The position numbers were made by a program, and so were the translations under genes. DNA of 64,000 bases, from assembly GCA_003611805.1 (NCBI GenBank), contig RAYM01000015.1, positions 62,001-126,000 on the forward strand, given 5' to 3'. Below the pieces are notes generated by a model that saw only the letters and a program-made list of their open reading frames with translations, did not search any database and was not told the DNA's origin. Positions 29,944 through 38,742 of this stretch are shown here, one piece after another (positions within the stretch are counted from its first letter, which is position 1; every line of letters begins with the position of its first letter). This stretch comes from a bacterium 1xD42-87 (lineage in GTDB: Bacteria; Bacillota; Clostridia; Lachnospirales; Lachnospiraceae).

Positions 29944-31566
29944 TTGAGAGAAAGAGTAAAATTAACAGCAAATATTTTGTTCTCTGGTATTGGATGCCAG
30001 GAACGTGGCTTTAGAGATTCAGGATTATTTGATATAGAAGTGCTAAATACATCAGATATAAACAAAGAATCAGTCTTGTCATATGCAGCCATTCATTGTG
30101 GAATGACAAATGAAATGGTTGATACATATACAGATTATCCTTCAAGAGAGGAAATGGCGCAGTATTTAACTGATATCAATTTAGGATATAAACCAGAAAA
30201 GGATAAATATTTTGATTGGTTTAAGCTAATAGAGAGAAAGAAAAATGATTTAGAGAAGTATTGGTTAGCTTGCAAATTGACACATAATCTTGGAGATATT
30301 ACTAAAATTGAAGATTTACCATATGCAGATTTTTGTACTGTTAGCTTTCCTTGCCAGTCGATTTCTGTTGCCGGCAAAATGAAAGGGTTAAAACCAGATA
30401 GCGGAACAAGAAGCAGCTTGTTGTGGGATAATATTAGACTTCTAAGCAAAGCAAAAGAAAATAATAAACTTCCACAATACATAATGTTTGAGAATGTAAA
30501 AAATCTTGTAAGCAAGAAATTTATTGCTGATTTTAATGATCTACTGGATGTATTAGATGAGTTGGGATTTAATTCTTATTGGTCTGTGATAAACGGAAAA
30601 GATTGTGGAATTCCTCAATCAAGAGAAAGAGTATTTGTAATTTCAATCAGAAAAGACATTGATAAAGGTAAGTATGAGTTTCCTGTTCCGTTTGATACTG
30701 GTATTCGTTTGAAAGATGTTTTAGAGAATCAGGTTGACGAAAAATATTATTTACCAGATGAAAAAGTTCAGGAATTTCTTAAAACTATTGATTTATCACA
30801 GTTTCGTAAAGAAGATAATAAACTTCATCAACTTGGATATATAAATGATTACAATGGAGATGCGAACAGAATATATTCGGATAATGTGGCTAGGACTTTG
30901 AAATCTGAAGCTGGTGGAGGGGCAAAAACAGGATGGTATGCAACAAAAAATGAAATTTTAAAAGTTGGAAAAATTAGTTCGTCTCAGGATGGAATTGTTG
31001 CATCGCCAGAGGGAGTATCAAAGACACATACCGCAGGACATAATAATATGCCCAAAATTATTTGTGGAATAGATAAGTCGATTAATGATCCGCAGATACT
31101 TGAAAGTGCAAATTGTATAACTTCGAGAGAAGATAGGGGAGTAAGCAATAGAAAAGCTGAAGGAACGGCAATACTTGAATATAATACCAATAAAATTCTA
31201 GCAATTGGTCAGGTGTCAAATGAAGGATCTCAAGCAGGAAAAGTATATAGTATGGAAGGAGTCAGTCAAACTATTTGTGCATGTACACATGGATATGCAA
31301 TAGGAAATATATTTGATTATACCAGAATTCGTAAATTAACTCCAAGGGAGTGTTATAGACTTATGGGACTTACATTTGAAGATTGTGACAAAGCTACAGA
31401 ATTAGGTGTTGTTGATACTCATTTGTATAAGCAAGCTGGCAATGGTATAATTACAAATTCCTGCGCATTGTTGGCTGAACATTTATATAAGGCACAATAT
31501 GATGATACATATATCTGTACAGATGAGAGGTTACAAGGAAATTTTACCAAACCACAAGCGGAGTGA
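29944..31566 (+). CDS. C5-cytosine DNA methyltransferase
   Basis: 540 residues, larger than most. The ordered motifs of the family are clear: ANILFSGIGCQERGF (motif I), SFPCQSISVAG with catalytic C137 (IV), MFENVKNLV (VI), CGIPQSRERVFVI (VIII) and a C-terminal LTPRECYRLMGL with a QAGNGI motif (IX-X). Residues about 310-450 form a long target-recognition region with repeated GVSKTHT/GVSQTIC-type strands. It methylates cytosine C5 in DNA, probably protecting against host restriction or marking element DNA. No restriction enzyme gene is adjacent. It starts at TTG 29944 right after a leader frame. Confidence 0.93.
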   Translation: MRERVKLTANILFSGIGCQERGFRDSGLFDIEVLNTSDINKESVLSYAAIHCGMTNEMVDTYTDYPSREEMAQYLTDINLGYKPEKDKYFDWFKLIERKKNDLEKYWLACKLTHNLGDITKIEDLPYADFCTVSFPCQSISVAGKMKGLKPDSGTRSSLLWDNIRLLSKAKENNKLPQYIMFENVKNLVSKKFIADFNDLLDVLDELGFNSYWSVINGKDCGIPQSRERVFVISIRKDIDKGKYEFPVPFDTGIRLKDVLENQVDEKYYLPDEKVQEFLKTIDLSQFRKEDNKLHQLGYINDYNGDANRIYSDNVARTLKSEAGGGAKTGWYATKNEILKVGKISSSQDGIVASPEGVSKTHTAGHNNMPKIICGIDKSINDPQILESANCITSREDRGVSNRKAEGTAILEYNTNKILAIGQVSNEGSQAGKVYSMEGVSQTICACTHGYAIGNIFDYTRIRKLTPRECYRLMGLTFEDCDKATELGVVDTHLYKQAGNGIITNSCALLAEHLYKAQYDDTYICTDERLQGNFTKPQAE

Positions 31567-32075
31567 ATTCTGCTTGTGGTGAAGAAGATATATTGCTGGC
31601 AGCACTTAAATATCAACGCACAGAATACGCAAAGAAAATCAGAAAGGACTATGAAGCAGGTAGAATTCAGGAACGTAGATGTAACATGAGAGAATATACT
31701 CTTAGGACAGATGGGCTTTGCAATACGATAACTACTGTTACGAAAGACAATTATATAGCTGTTGGTGCTGCTATGCGTGGTAGATATAATTCTGATGGAA
31801 AAATAGAACAGCAGATAGAAGTAAGAGAAGATGAATTGTCTAATGCTATTACAACTGTTCAGAAGGATAGTTTGGTTGTAGAGAAGAAGTCATGACTTGA
31901 AAAGAAATATGCAGAATTTTATGAAAAGCATGGTTATATTCCTGAGTATTTTGTTCCTTACAATGGAACTGAATGTACAGATTATGCACCAACTTTAACT
32001 GCAAATTCTAATACAAGTCCAACACATTCTGGAACAGTTTTGATTATGGAGATTGGCAAAGAAAACAAGTCTTAA
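31563..32075 (+). pseudogene. Methyltransferase-associated protein split by an in-frame TGA
   Basis: GTG 31563 overlaps the methyltransferase stop. The frame runs 110 codons (REYTLRTDGLCNTITTVTKD, AAMRGRYNSDGKIEQQIEV) to TGA 31893-31895. It then continues open for another 59 codons with matching style (FYEKHGYIPEYFVPYNGTEC, DYAPTLTANSNTSPTHSGTV) to TAA 32073-32075. The repeated R-x-D-x-L-x-N-x-I-T-T-V units resemble the target-recognition repeats of phage methyltransferases. A nonsense mutation or two separate coupled pieces are possible. Confidence 0.5.
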
Positions 32076-32091
32076 AACCCACGATTCAAGG
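32068..32091 (+). repeat. Dispersed GTCTTAAAAC-type mini-hairpin
   Basis: AGTCTTAAAACCCACGATTC then AAGG, just before GGAGGAGG. It shares AGTCTT-RAAA with copies at 12635, 32435, 45741 and 47137. Confidence 0.45.
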
Positions 32092-32108
32092 ATGGAGGAG
32101 GAAAGAAA

Positions 32109-32432
32109 TTGAAAAAACTTGTTACAACACCGCTCCCTAATACGATTTGGTGGGCGAATGTAAATGAAGAAAAAGGAATTATAACTGGTGATAAAAAAGA
32201 TGTTACTGATAATGCTATTGATGCTGTTTTTCAGCACTTAATAGGACAAGAAAAATTCAAGGAAACTGGATTTACTGGTTATCAAATACCCAAAAAGAAT
32301 AGTGAAGAATATATAACTATGGCAGTTTTTAAGAGTAATACTCATGTGTGTCTCACAAAAGAAGTGTATGAGGAACTGAAGAATTATATGAGAATGTATG
32401 ATGAATTGGTGACAAAAACAGGAATTACATAA
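32109..32432 (+). CDS. Hypothetical protein
   Basis: 107 residues from TTG 32109 with GGAGGAGG upstream. NTIWWANVNEEKGIITGDKK opens it, followed by a helical region. Possibly an accessory of the methyltransferase operon; not recognised. Confidence 0.5.
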   Translation: MKKLVTTPLPNTIWWANVNEEKGIITGDKKDVTDNAIDAVFQHLIGQEKFKETGFTGYQIPKKNSEEYITMAVFKSNTHVCLTKEVYEELKNYMRMYDELVTKTGIT

Positions 32433-32434
32433 AT

Positions 32435-32458
32435 AGTCTTGAAATCTGCGATTTATCG
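32435..32458 (+). repeat. Dispersed AGTCTTGAAAT-type mini-hairpin
   Basis: AGTCTTGAAATCTGCG then ATTTATCG: GAAAT pairs with ATTTA-type sequence upstream of GGAGGTGA. Confidence 0.5.
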
Positions 32459-32480
32459 TGTGTGGAGGTGAATTTAGTGG

Positions 32481-32774
32481 ATGGACATTACAGAACATGC
32501 AGAACAAAGACTGAAAGAAAGATGTGGATTTGTCAAAAAATCACGAGATAGAATGGCAGAGAAAGCGTTTAATGAAGGAATAACTCACAGTCAAACAAAA
32601 GGGAGACTAAACAAGTGGATCACAAGTTTATATTTTAAAAACTGTGCTGCAAACAACATTAGAATTTATGGAGACAATGCGTACATATTTTGTGGAGAAA
32701 CACTTGTAACGATTATTCCTGTACCTGTCAGTTTGAAAAAAGATATGAACAAGATGATTAAGGTGAAGGGATAG
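32481..32774 (+). CDS. Conserved small phage protein
   Basis: 97 residues. DITEHAEQRLKERCG opens it and NIRIYGDNAYIFCGETLVTI closes the beta half; this layout (helix, then strands ending in ...TVIPVP) is reminiscent of the RelE-like or DUF4258-like folds. A toxin or RNA-binding function cannot be claimed. The ATG is 14 nt from GGAGGTGA, rather far. Confidence 0.5.
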   Translation: MDITEHAEQRLKERCGFVKKSRDRMAEKAFNEGITHSQTKGRLNKWITSLYFKNCAANNIRIYGDNAYIFCGETLVTIIPVPVSLKKDMNKMIKVKG

Positions 32775-32781
32775 ATAAACA

Positions 32782-33423
32782 ATGAAGAAATTAAAAAATA
32801 AAACACTACAAGCATTTTTAGATAATCTTGTAGAAGCATTAAAAGACGAAAATGAAAATAGGGGATGGGATAATAAAAATGAAGAAAATAAGGAATCAAT
32901 TTTTGATATTCCATTTTTAGTATCTTCTTTGTGGCAAGCATTTAGAGAAAAACTAGATACATATACAGATTTTATTAAATGTTTAAATCATACATTCTAC
33001 CAAATTCATATTGTAAAATCGGATGATAATTATTATGGAATCTGTAAAGCCATAGTAACTTTTTATGATTCAAAAGAAACTAAAGATTTTCAGTATGAAA
33101 TAGATTTTTTGTACAATCAGAGAGATTGGGGATATTGTCAATGTACTCCTGACATGAAAGATTATCGTGAAGACAAGCATTGTTGCGGTCATGGTTGTGA
33201 CTGGTGGGCACCATCTTTTGAAATTAGGAAAAGCTATCGCATTAACATTCAATCATGGGATGGTGATGAACACGATTATTGGGATTTTGAAGATGAATTT
33301 TATTTGAGCGATAAGGAACTTGCTGAGAAAAAGGAGAATGAAGATAGAGAAAGAGAGATTTGGGAATTAAAGAGTAGAATTGAAGCGGATCAGAAACGAT
33401 TGGCTGAGTTGGAGAATAAATAA
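32782..33423 (+). CDS. Hypothetical protein with Cys/His cluster
   Basis: 213 residues. Residues about 118-142 (CQCTPDMKDYREDKHCCGHG, CDWW) contain five cysteines and two histidines, a likely metal site. The C-terminal 45 residues are a coiled-coil helix (ADQKRLAELENK end). It ends in a TAATG overlap with the next gene. I do not know its function. Confidence 0.55.
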   Translation: MKKLKNKTLQAFLDNLVEALKDENENRGWDNKNEENKESIFDIPFLVSSLWQAFREKLDTYTDFIKCLNHTFYQIHIVKSDDNYYGICKAIVTFYDSKETKDFQYEIDFLYNQRDWGYCQCTPDMKDYREDKHCCGHGCDWWAPSFEIRKSYRINIQSWDGDEHDYWDFEDEFYLSDKELAEKKENEDREREIWELKSRIEADQKRLAELENK

Positions 33424-33851
33424 TGCGCAGAAGAATAACGGGAAATATTTGTACTGGTCTTGGTAATCCATCACCAGTAATTTTTGACAACGGATGGACA
33501 GGTAATGAAAAGTTCAATGAGACTGCGAAGCTATTTTTTGAAGACGCTCTAAATTCATTAAAAGACGAAACTGTCAATGATGTTGGCGGTTTCGATTTTA
33601 AAATAGAATTAGAAGATAACAGATTTAGAATCTTATTTGGTATTGAACCATCATATATGTATGATCCGTATATTTGTTATTACTTCGATAGCCAAAAAGA
33701 GAAAAGTTATATACATAAGGGACAGGCACTTGGATATTATGGTGCTGACATCAAAATTAAATCGAAGAAAAATTATAAAAAATGTGACAAAGAATTTAAA
33801 GAATGTATAGATGAGCATTGGGATAATTTGATGAGGTGTTTAAGTGAATAA
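33423..33851 (+). CDS. Hypothetical protein
   Basis: 142 residues whose ATG overlaps the stop of the preceding gene. N-terminal GNICTGLGNPSPVIFDNGWT, then strand-rich with a closing helix (KKCDKEFKECIDEHWDNLM). Co-translated with 32782. Unknown. Confidence 0.5.
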   Translation: MRRRITGNICTGLGNPSPVIFDNGWTGNEKFNETAKLFFEDALNSLKDETVNDVGGFDFKIELEDNRFRILFGIEPSYMYDPYICYYFDSQKEKSYIHKGQALGYYGADIKIKSKKNYKKCDKEFKECIDEHWDNLMRCLSE

Positions 33852-34077
33852 TGGAATATTTGCAAATTATACAGGGATTCCAATAATAGTTGTTCCTGAT
33901 AGCAAAAAGCAAAATAGAACGCATAAGAAAAAGAGAATAAATAAGAAGTGGGCCAAGAGATATGGTTATACAGTATACAATTCAATTGAAGATGAAAAGG
34001 TGATTACGATGAATGGAAGCATGTATGTAAATCCGAGAACTTATTATAAGCTAAAATCTCTTGAATTATATACTTAG
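33844..34077 (+). CDS. Small basic hypothetical protein
   Basis: 77 residues from GTG 33844, overlapping the previous gene by 8 nt. Basic centre (KKQNRTHKKKRINKKWAKRY) and a C-terminal MYVNPRTYYKLKSL motif like those I associate with small phage proteins. Possible nucleic-acid binder; function unproven. Confidence 0.5.
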   Translation: MNNGIFANYTGIPIIVVPDSKKQNRTHKKKRINKKWAKRYGYTVYNSIEDEKVITMNGSMYVNPRTYYKLKSLELYT

Positions 34078-34104
34078 AAATTCATTCTGTGTGGGAGGTG
34101 AATA

Positions 34105-34431
34105 ATGAACTCAAAATATGAAAATATGTCTTTAAAAGAAATTATTAGACAGATAGAAAAGAAGGATAAAAGAATTGCTGAGTTGGAGAAAAAAGTTTCT
34201 GATATGAATGACACCATCAGAACAATCGGTAATCAGAATCGTAAACTGAAAAGAAATAATGAAAGATATCAGGAACGATTAACAGAAGTTTTATATAAAG
34301 GTGAGATTAAGAATTGCTCAACATGTAAAAATAATGTTAAATTTCCTCCTCCTCATACTTGTGATATTTGTACCAGTTTAGACCAGGAAGAAGAATATGA
34401 GATGTGGGAGGAAAGGATTGAGATTAATTGA
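34105..34431 (+). CDS. Coiled-coil protein with C-terminal zinc site
   Basis: 108 residues. Residues 10-75 form one long coiled coil (QIEKKDKRIAELEKKVSDMN and onward). CSTCKNN...HTCDICTSL near 72-92 provides a four-cysteine site. The gene overlaps the next one. Small proteins of this build are frequent in Clostridia phages; role unknown. Confidence 0.6.
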   Translation: MNSKYENMSLKEIIRQIEKKDKRIAELEKKVSDMNDTIRTIGNQNRKLKRNNERYQERLTEVLYKGEIKNCSTCKNNVKFPPPHTCDICTSLDQEEEYEMWEERIEIN

Positions 34432-34765
34432 TGCAGATAATTTAACAAAAGAAACAGAAAAATCTATGCATGACAATCCTCATAAAAATAGACAAATTTC
34501 TCAAAATCATTTAACAGAACATATTCATTTTTTGTCATTAATTGGAAGACAATCAACAGTAACAGACGATAGAATTACGAAAGCATTGGAGTTTGTATGG
34601 AATTATGGTCAAATTGATGGAGATCATCATAAGACATGGGTTATTGATCAAATTGTTAGAATTTTGTGTGGTAGTAATGAGGAATATAAAAAGTGGGTTG
34701 ATAAATATGAAGAACCTTTAGAAGATGGTGATTATTACAGTTGGAATCAAGGTATCAATCCTTAA
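34418..34765 (+). CDS. Conserved phage protein (RLIDAD type)
   Basis: 115 residues from TTG 34418, fixed by GGGAGGAAAGG; an ATG at 34397 lacks a site. Opens RLIDADNLTKETEKSM and ends HHKTWVIDQIVRILCG then EEYKKWVDKYEEP, a pattern I recognise from widespread uncharacterised Clostridia phage proteins. Function unknown. Confidence 0.6.
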   Translation: MRLIDADNLTKETEKSMHDNPHKNRQISQNHLTEHIHFLSLIGRQSTVTDDRITKALEFVWNYGQIDGDHHKTWVIDQIVRILCGSNEEYKKWVDKYEEPLEDGDYYSWNQGINP

Positions 34766-34798
34766 ATCTTGCATTTTATAGGAGGAGAAAAAGAAGTT

Positions 34799-35158
34799 AT
34801 GAGCATGGAAAGTCATTATTACGTTATAGCTGGTTATGATTTGACTGGAAACGAAACAGATAAATTTAAGGATTGGAAGTGGTCAGATGAAGGAGAAGAT
34901 TATATTTGCAACCAGTGCAAAGGCGAGATTCAATTTTTCGATGATCCAATGAGTGGTTCACATTTATATTTTGGATATGTTTTGGCTTCTGGTAATGAGT
35001 ATAGTTTAGATACAGAAATGTTTGATGTGTCTGATATTGAAAAATGTTCTGGTAAGGTGAAAGCAGAATTGGTAAATCTTCAAGAACTGGGAGTGATTAC
35101 AAAAAATCCACATTTTAAACCTGTGTTTAAGATTATTGTATTTGAAGAATGTAGATAG
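34799..35158 (+). CDS. Conserved phage hypothetical protein
   Basis: 119 residues from ATG 34799 (GGAGGAG upstream). HYYVIAGYDLTGNETDKFKD, ICNQCKGEIQFFDDPMSGSH and the FEECR ending form a recognisable conserved phage pattern. One CxxC is present. No function known. Confidence 0.55.
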   Translation: MSMESHYYVIAGYDLTGNETDKFKDWKWSDEGEDYICNQCKGEIQFFDDPMSGSHLYFGYVLASGNEYSLDTEMFDVSDIEKCSGKVKAELVNLQELGVITKNPHFKPVFKIIVFEECR

Positions 35159-35168
35159 AGGGGAGAAG

Positions 35169-35684
35169 ATTCATATAACACATAATTACATAAATCTTAC
35201 GAATGGTGTTGAAGCCATTCCAATGTTGAAATTTTGGAATGAAGATTATAGATTTGTTCGCATTCAGTCAACTATCTGCGAACAAAAGAACTGGGACAGA
35301 CTTATTCAGGATTTGGATTATGATTTCCTTATGAATTTAGCACTTGGACACAAATGCATTGTATATGATTTTGGAGCGAGAAAGCCTGTTCCTAGAGCAG
35401 TATATCAGGGTTTAGAGTTTTTGAAATATGTTCTGAGTCGTAGGTGGTTAGATCAAGAATATATCACGAATGTAAACAGAAGTAAGAATCAAGAGAAAAA
35501 GAATAACTGTAATGACTATTTTTATAGGTGTTATCAGAGATTAGAAGACAGAACTAAAAAGAAATTGGATTATTTCTTACCATATGTAATCACAAAAGAA
35601 ATAAATTTGGGATGTGTTACTGATTGTACACAGCATGATAATGATAAAGAATTTTATAGAGAAATATTGAAACAGGTGAGTTAA
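35169..35684 (+). CDS. Conserved phage hypothetical protein (likely ATT start)
   Basis: 171 residues if begun at ATT 35169, which follows GAGGGGAGAAG. The only upstream canonical start, TTG 35136, has no ribosome site and overlaps the previous gene. ITHNYINLTNGVEAIP, FVRIQSTICEQKNWDRLIQD and YDFLMNLALGHKCIVYDFGA are strongly protein-like and resemble an uncharacterised phage family. One of about ten genes here with an apparent AUH start. Confidence 0.6.
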   Translation: MHITHNYINLTNGVEAIPMLKFWNEDYRFVRIQSTICEQKNWDRLIQDLDYDFLMNLALGHKCIVYDFGARKPVPRAVYQGLEFLKYVLSRRWLDQEYITNVNRSKNQEKKNNCNDYFYRCYQRLEDRTKKKLDYFLPYVITKEINLGCVTDCTQHDNDKEFYREILKQVS

Positions 35685-35705
35685 ATTTGGAAGGAGATAC
35701 TGATT

Positions 35706-36374
35706 ATGAGTAAAGCGAAAAGATATAAAGGTCTGAAATTTAATTATAGAGTCAAAGGACAAAACAAAATCTTTATGGATAAATATTTAACCATAGAAGA
35801 TTTTCTCAAAACTCAATTTCCTAAAAATAATAATCTGGTATCTCCTTCATATGATACAGAAATATTCAATATAAATTGGAACTCGCATGAAGTTAGTATC
35901 AACGAAGATGTAAAAACTCTTTCTGATTTAATAGAAATTTTATCTGGTGAATGTTTTATCAGTAATACGGATATTAGATTAACTGAATCCGCATTGGAGA
36001 GAAAATCTGTTCATTATATTGAAGATGTAAGAGAAACAGTAAAAGATGTTTTATTTGAGAAACTTAAAAAAGATGCAAAAGTAAAATTAGATGGCGACAT
36101 CATAAAGGGTAATAGCCAAAGGTATCAGCTATTTTTTACAAAAGGTACAAAATGTGTCTGTTGTGGAATTGAGGGAAAATATTTTGCAAAAGAGAAGAGA
36201 ATAAAAGATAAATCGTACCATTTGAATTTGTATGGTATTGATAATAGCGGAAAAGAAGTCTTAATTACAAAAGATCACATAATTCCAAAATCAAAAGGTG
36301 GGAAAGATGAATTAGAAAATTATCAAACAATGTGTGTTAGATGTAATAAAAGAAAAGGTAATAAAACAGAATAA
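35706..36374 (+). CDS. HNH endonuclease
   Basis: 222 residues. The C-terminal domain has CVCCG (about 153-157), LITKDHIIPKSKGGKDELEN and TMCVRCNKRKGN: the H-N-H core with its two structural CxxC zinc pairs, as in free-standing phage HNH nucleases. The N-terminal 130 residues are unassigned. It may be a homing endonuclease, a nickase or a replication/packaging-linked nuclease. It is intergenic and free-standing, not in an intron that I can see. Confidence 0.8.
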   Translation: MSKAKRYKGLKFNYRVKGQNKIFMDKYLTIEDFLKTQFPKNNNLVSPSYDTEIFNINWNSHEVSINEDVKTLSDLIEILSGECFISNTDIRLTESALERKSVHYIEDVRETVKDVLFEKLKKDAKVKLDGDIIKGNSQRYQLFFTKGTKCVCCGIEGKYFAKEKRIKDKSYHLNLYGIDNSGKEVLITKDHIIPKSKGGKDELENYQTMCVRCNKRKGNKTE

Positions 36375-36417
36375 TTAATAAAGAAAGGATAAAATCAGAA
36401 GTTCCTATAGGTGAAAA

Positions 36418-38646
36418 GTGCGCACAGCTTATGACGGTAAGCGAGGAATGAGAATTTTACTTTTATTAAGAGGATCTGCCGGATGTGGGAAATCTACATG
36501 GATTGAGAAAAATGGATTAAAACCATATACATTGTCGGCTGATGATATAAGGCTTCTGTGTCAGAGTCCTATTATGCAAGTAGATGGCGCTGAAGGCATC
36601 AGCCAGGTAAACGATAATGTCACATGGAAGACTTTATTTAATTTGTTAGAAGTCAGAATGCAGAAGGGTGAATTTACTGTAATTGACGCTACAAATTCTA
36701 AGACTTCTGAAATGAACAGATATAAGGAAATGTGCAATACATATAGATACAGGATTTATTGTGTTGATTTTACGGATATTTCTATTGATGAAGTTAAGAG
36801 AAGGAATGCAAACAGAGAAGTATTAAAGAGAGTCCCTGAAGAAGTGATTGATAAGATGTATTCAAGATTTGCAACTCAGAAAATACCATCAGGTATCAAA
36901 GTTATCAAACCTGATGAATTAGATACTATCTGGATGAGAATGATCGATATGTCTGAATACAAAAAGATTCATCATATTGGAGATATTCATGGATGTAATA
37001 CAGTTTTGCAGAAGTACTTATCAGATAATGGTGGTATGAAAGATGATGAGTTTTATATTTTTACAGGTGATTATATTGATAGAGGACTTGAAAATGCCGA
37101 TGTTGTAAAATTTCTCATTTCCATTAAGGATAAGAAAAATGTTCTTATGTTGGAGGGGAATCATGAGAGATGGTTGTGGCTATATGCAAATGGATGTACA
37201 GGTAAATCAAAAGAATTTGAATTAATTACAAAACCAGCTCTGGAAGAAGCGAGAATTGATAAGAAGGATATAAGGCAGCTTTATAGAAGATTTGGTCAGT
37301 GTGTTTATTATAAATATGGCGATAATGTTTATTTGGTTACTCATGCTGGACTTAGTACGCTTCCAAAGAATTTGTCATTTGTAGCAACGGATCAGATGAT
37401 TAGAGGTGTTGGTGGTTACAATGATTTTGAGAAAATCGCAGAAACATTTGTCAACACTACACCAGACAATGTTTATCAGATTCATGGACACAGAAATACA
37501 AAGAGATTAGATACAAAGGTAAATGACAGGGTATTCAATTTGGAAGGTCGTGTGGAATTTGGTGGAGAATTAAGATGTGTACAGGTTGATAAAAATGGTA
37601 TTCACACAATCGAAATTCAAAATGAAGTATTCAAGACACCGGAAATGCAGAGTGAACAGACTGTTACAAGTAGTTCAGTTACAGACACGATTATCTCTTT
37701 AAGGGCTAATAGATATATTCAGGAAAAGAAATTTGGCAATATCTCTTCCTTTAATTTTACTGAAAAGGCATTTTATGACAAGGTTTGGGATGAACAGACC
37801 ACAAAATCAAGAGGGTTATATCTTGATACCCTAAAAGGAAAAGTAGTTGCAAGGGCATATGATAAGTTCTTTAATATCAACGAAAGACCAGAAACGAAGT
37901 TTGATATGCTGCAATACAAACTGCAATTTCCTGTAACAGCTTATGTTAAAGAAAATGGTTTCTTGGGCATTGTAAGTTACAACGAATATGAAGATGATTT
38001 GTTGATTGCAAGTAAGTCTACTCTTGATAGCCAGTTTGCACAGTGGTTTAGAGAAATGTTATATGAAAAGATTTCTGCTGACAATATTCAGGAAATGAAG
38101 AAATATATTAAAGAGCATAATGTTTCATTTGTATTTGAGTGTGTTGACATGAAGAATGACCCACATATTATCGAATATCCAAACAGTGAATTATTCTTAC
38201 TTGATATTGTTCAGAATGATATGAACTTTTCTAAATATGAATATGACACAATGGTTGATGTTGCTAATCAGTTTGGAATTACAACGAAAGAAAAGGCATT
38301 TGAGATTGCAACATGGCAGGAGTTCTTTGATTGGTACTATGACATTTTGGAAGAAGATTATGAGTATGATGGACGCAAGATTGAAGGATTTGTCATTGAG
38401 GACAGTGTAGGCTACATGACAAAACTGAAACTGACATACTACAATTTCTGGAAGTTTATGAGAAGTATTTCACATGAAGCGATCAGGAATGGATATATCA
38501 GGAAGACATCGGCTTTAACTACTCCAACAGCAAATGAATATTATGCTTGGGTTAGAAAATTGCACGATGTAGAAGATAAAGATAGTATTCCGAGAGATAT
38601 TTGTACGCTGAGAAGACTGTTTTATAAGGACAAGGAGAAAAATTGA
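36418..38646 (+). CDS. Polynucleotide kinase-phosphatase-RNA ligase (Pnkp-type repair enzyme)
   Basis: 742 residues in three modules. Kinase: LLLLRGSAGCGKSTWI (P-loop about 19-26). Metallophosphatase: HIGDIHGCN (about 185-193), FTGDYIDRG (about 216-224), LEGNHERW and THAG, IHGHRN. Ligase: AYVKENGFLG (nucleotidyl-lysine region about 509), FVFECVD, IEGFVIED and KLKLTYY as motifs I, III, IV and V. This order is that of bacterial Pnkp, which heals and seals broken RNA. With Thg1-like protein and the tRNAs it suggests repair of tRNAs cut by host nucleases. The start could be GTG 36418 (AGGTG upstream) or ATG 36448. Confidence 0.85.
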   Translation: MRTAYDGKRGMRILLLLRGSAGCGKSTWIEKNGLKPYTLSADDIRLLCQSPIMQVDGAEGISQVNDNVTWKTLFNLLEVRMQKGEFTVIDATNSKTSEMNRYKEMCNTYRYRIYCVDFTDISIDEVKRRNANREVLKRVPEEVIDKMYSRFATQKIPSGIKVIKPDELDTIWMRMIDMSEYKKIHHIGDIHGCNTVLQKYLSDNGGMKDDEFYIFTGDYIDRGLENADVVKFLISIKDKKNVLMLEGNHERWLWLYANGCTGKSKEFELITKPALEEARIDKKDIRQLYRRFGQCVYYKYGDNVYLVTHAGLSTLPKNLSFVATDQMIRGVGGYNDFEKIAETFVNTTPDNVYQIHGHRNTKRLDTKVNDRVFNLEGRVEFGGELRCVQVDKNGIHTIEIQNEVFKTPEMQSEQTVTSSSVTDTIISLRANRYIQEKKFGNISSFNFTEKAFYDKVWDEQTTKSRGLYLDTLKGKVVARAYDKFFNINERPETKFDMLQYKLQFPVTAYVKENGFLGIVSYNEYEDDLLIASKSTLDSQFAQWFREMLYEKISADNIQEMKKYIKEHNVSFVFECVDMKNDPHIIEYPNSELFLLDIVQNDMNFSKYEYDTMVDVANQFGITTKEKAFEIATWQEFFDWYYDILEEDYEYDGRKIEGFVIEDSVGYMTKLKLTYYNFWKFMRSISHEAIRNGYIRKTSALTTPTANEYYAWVRKLHDVEDKDSIPRDICTLRRLFYKDKEKN

Positions 38647-38654
38647 TAAAAATA

Positions 38655-38700
38655 TACCATATATAGTAGTTTGCTGTATTTGAAATTGCTATATATGGTA
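38655..38700 (+). repeat. Intergenic perfect 12-bp hairpin
   Basis: TACCATATATAG (38655-38666) pairs exactly with CTATATATGGTA (38689-38700) around a 22-nt loop. No T-run follows, so it is not a standard terminator. Confidence 0.55.
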
Positions 38701-38742
38701 CAGACATGAAATCGAGATTTTAAGGTAGAAAAGAGGTGATAG

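Noticed and set aside
13417-31895. Genome-wide recoding of TGA
   Set aside because: Many well-bounded genes end at TGA with a proper ribosome site right behind (for example the DnaB-like gene at 60458), and no tRNA with anticodon TCA is present.
36385-36425. FRT-like recombination site (GAAGTTCCTATAG)
   Set aside because: Only half of one arm matches and no inverted partner follows; coincidence is likely.
38655-38700. Rho-independent terminator after the RNA repair gene
   Set aside because: The 12-bp stem is perfect but AT-rich and followed by CAGACATG instead of a T-run.
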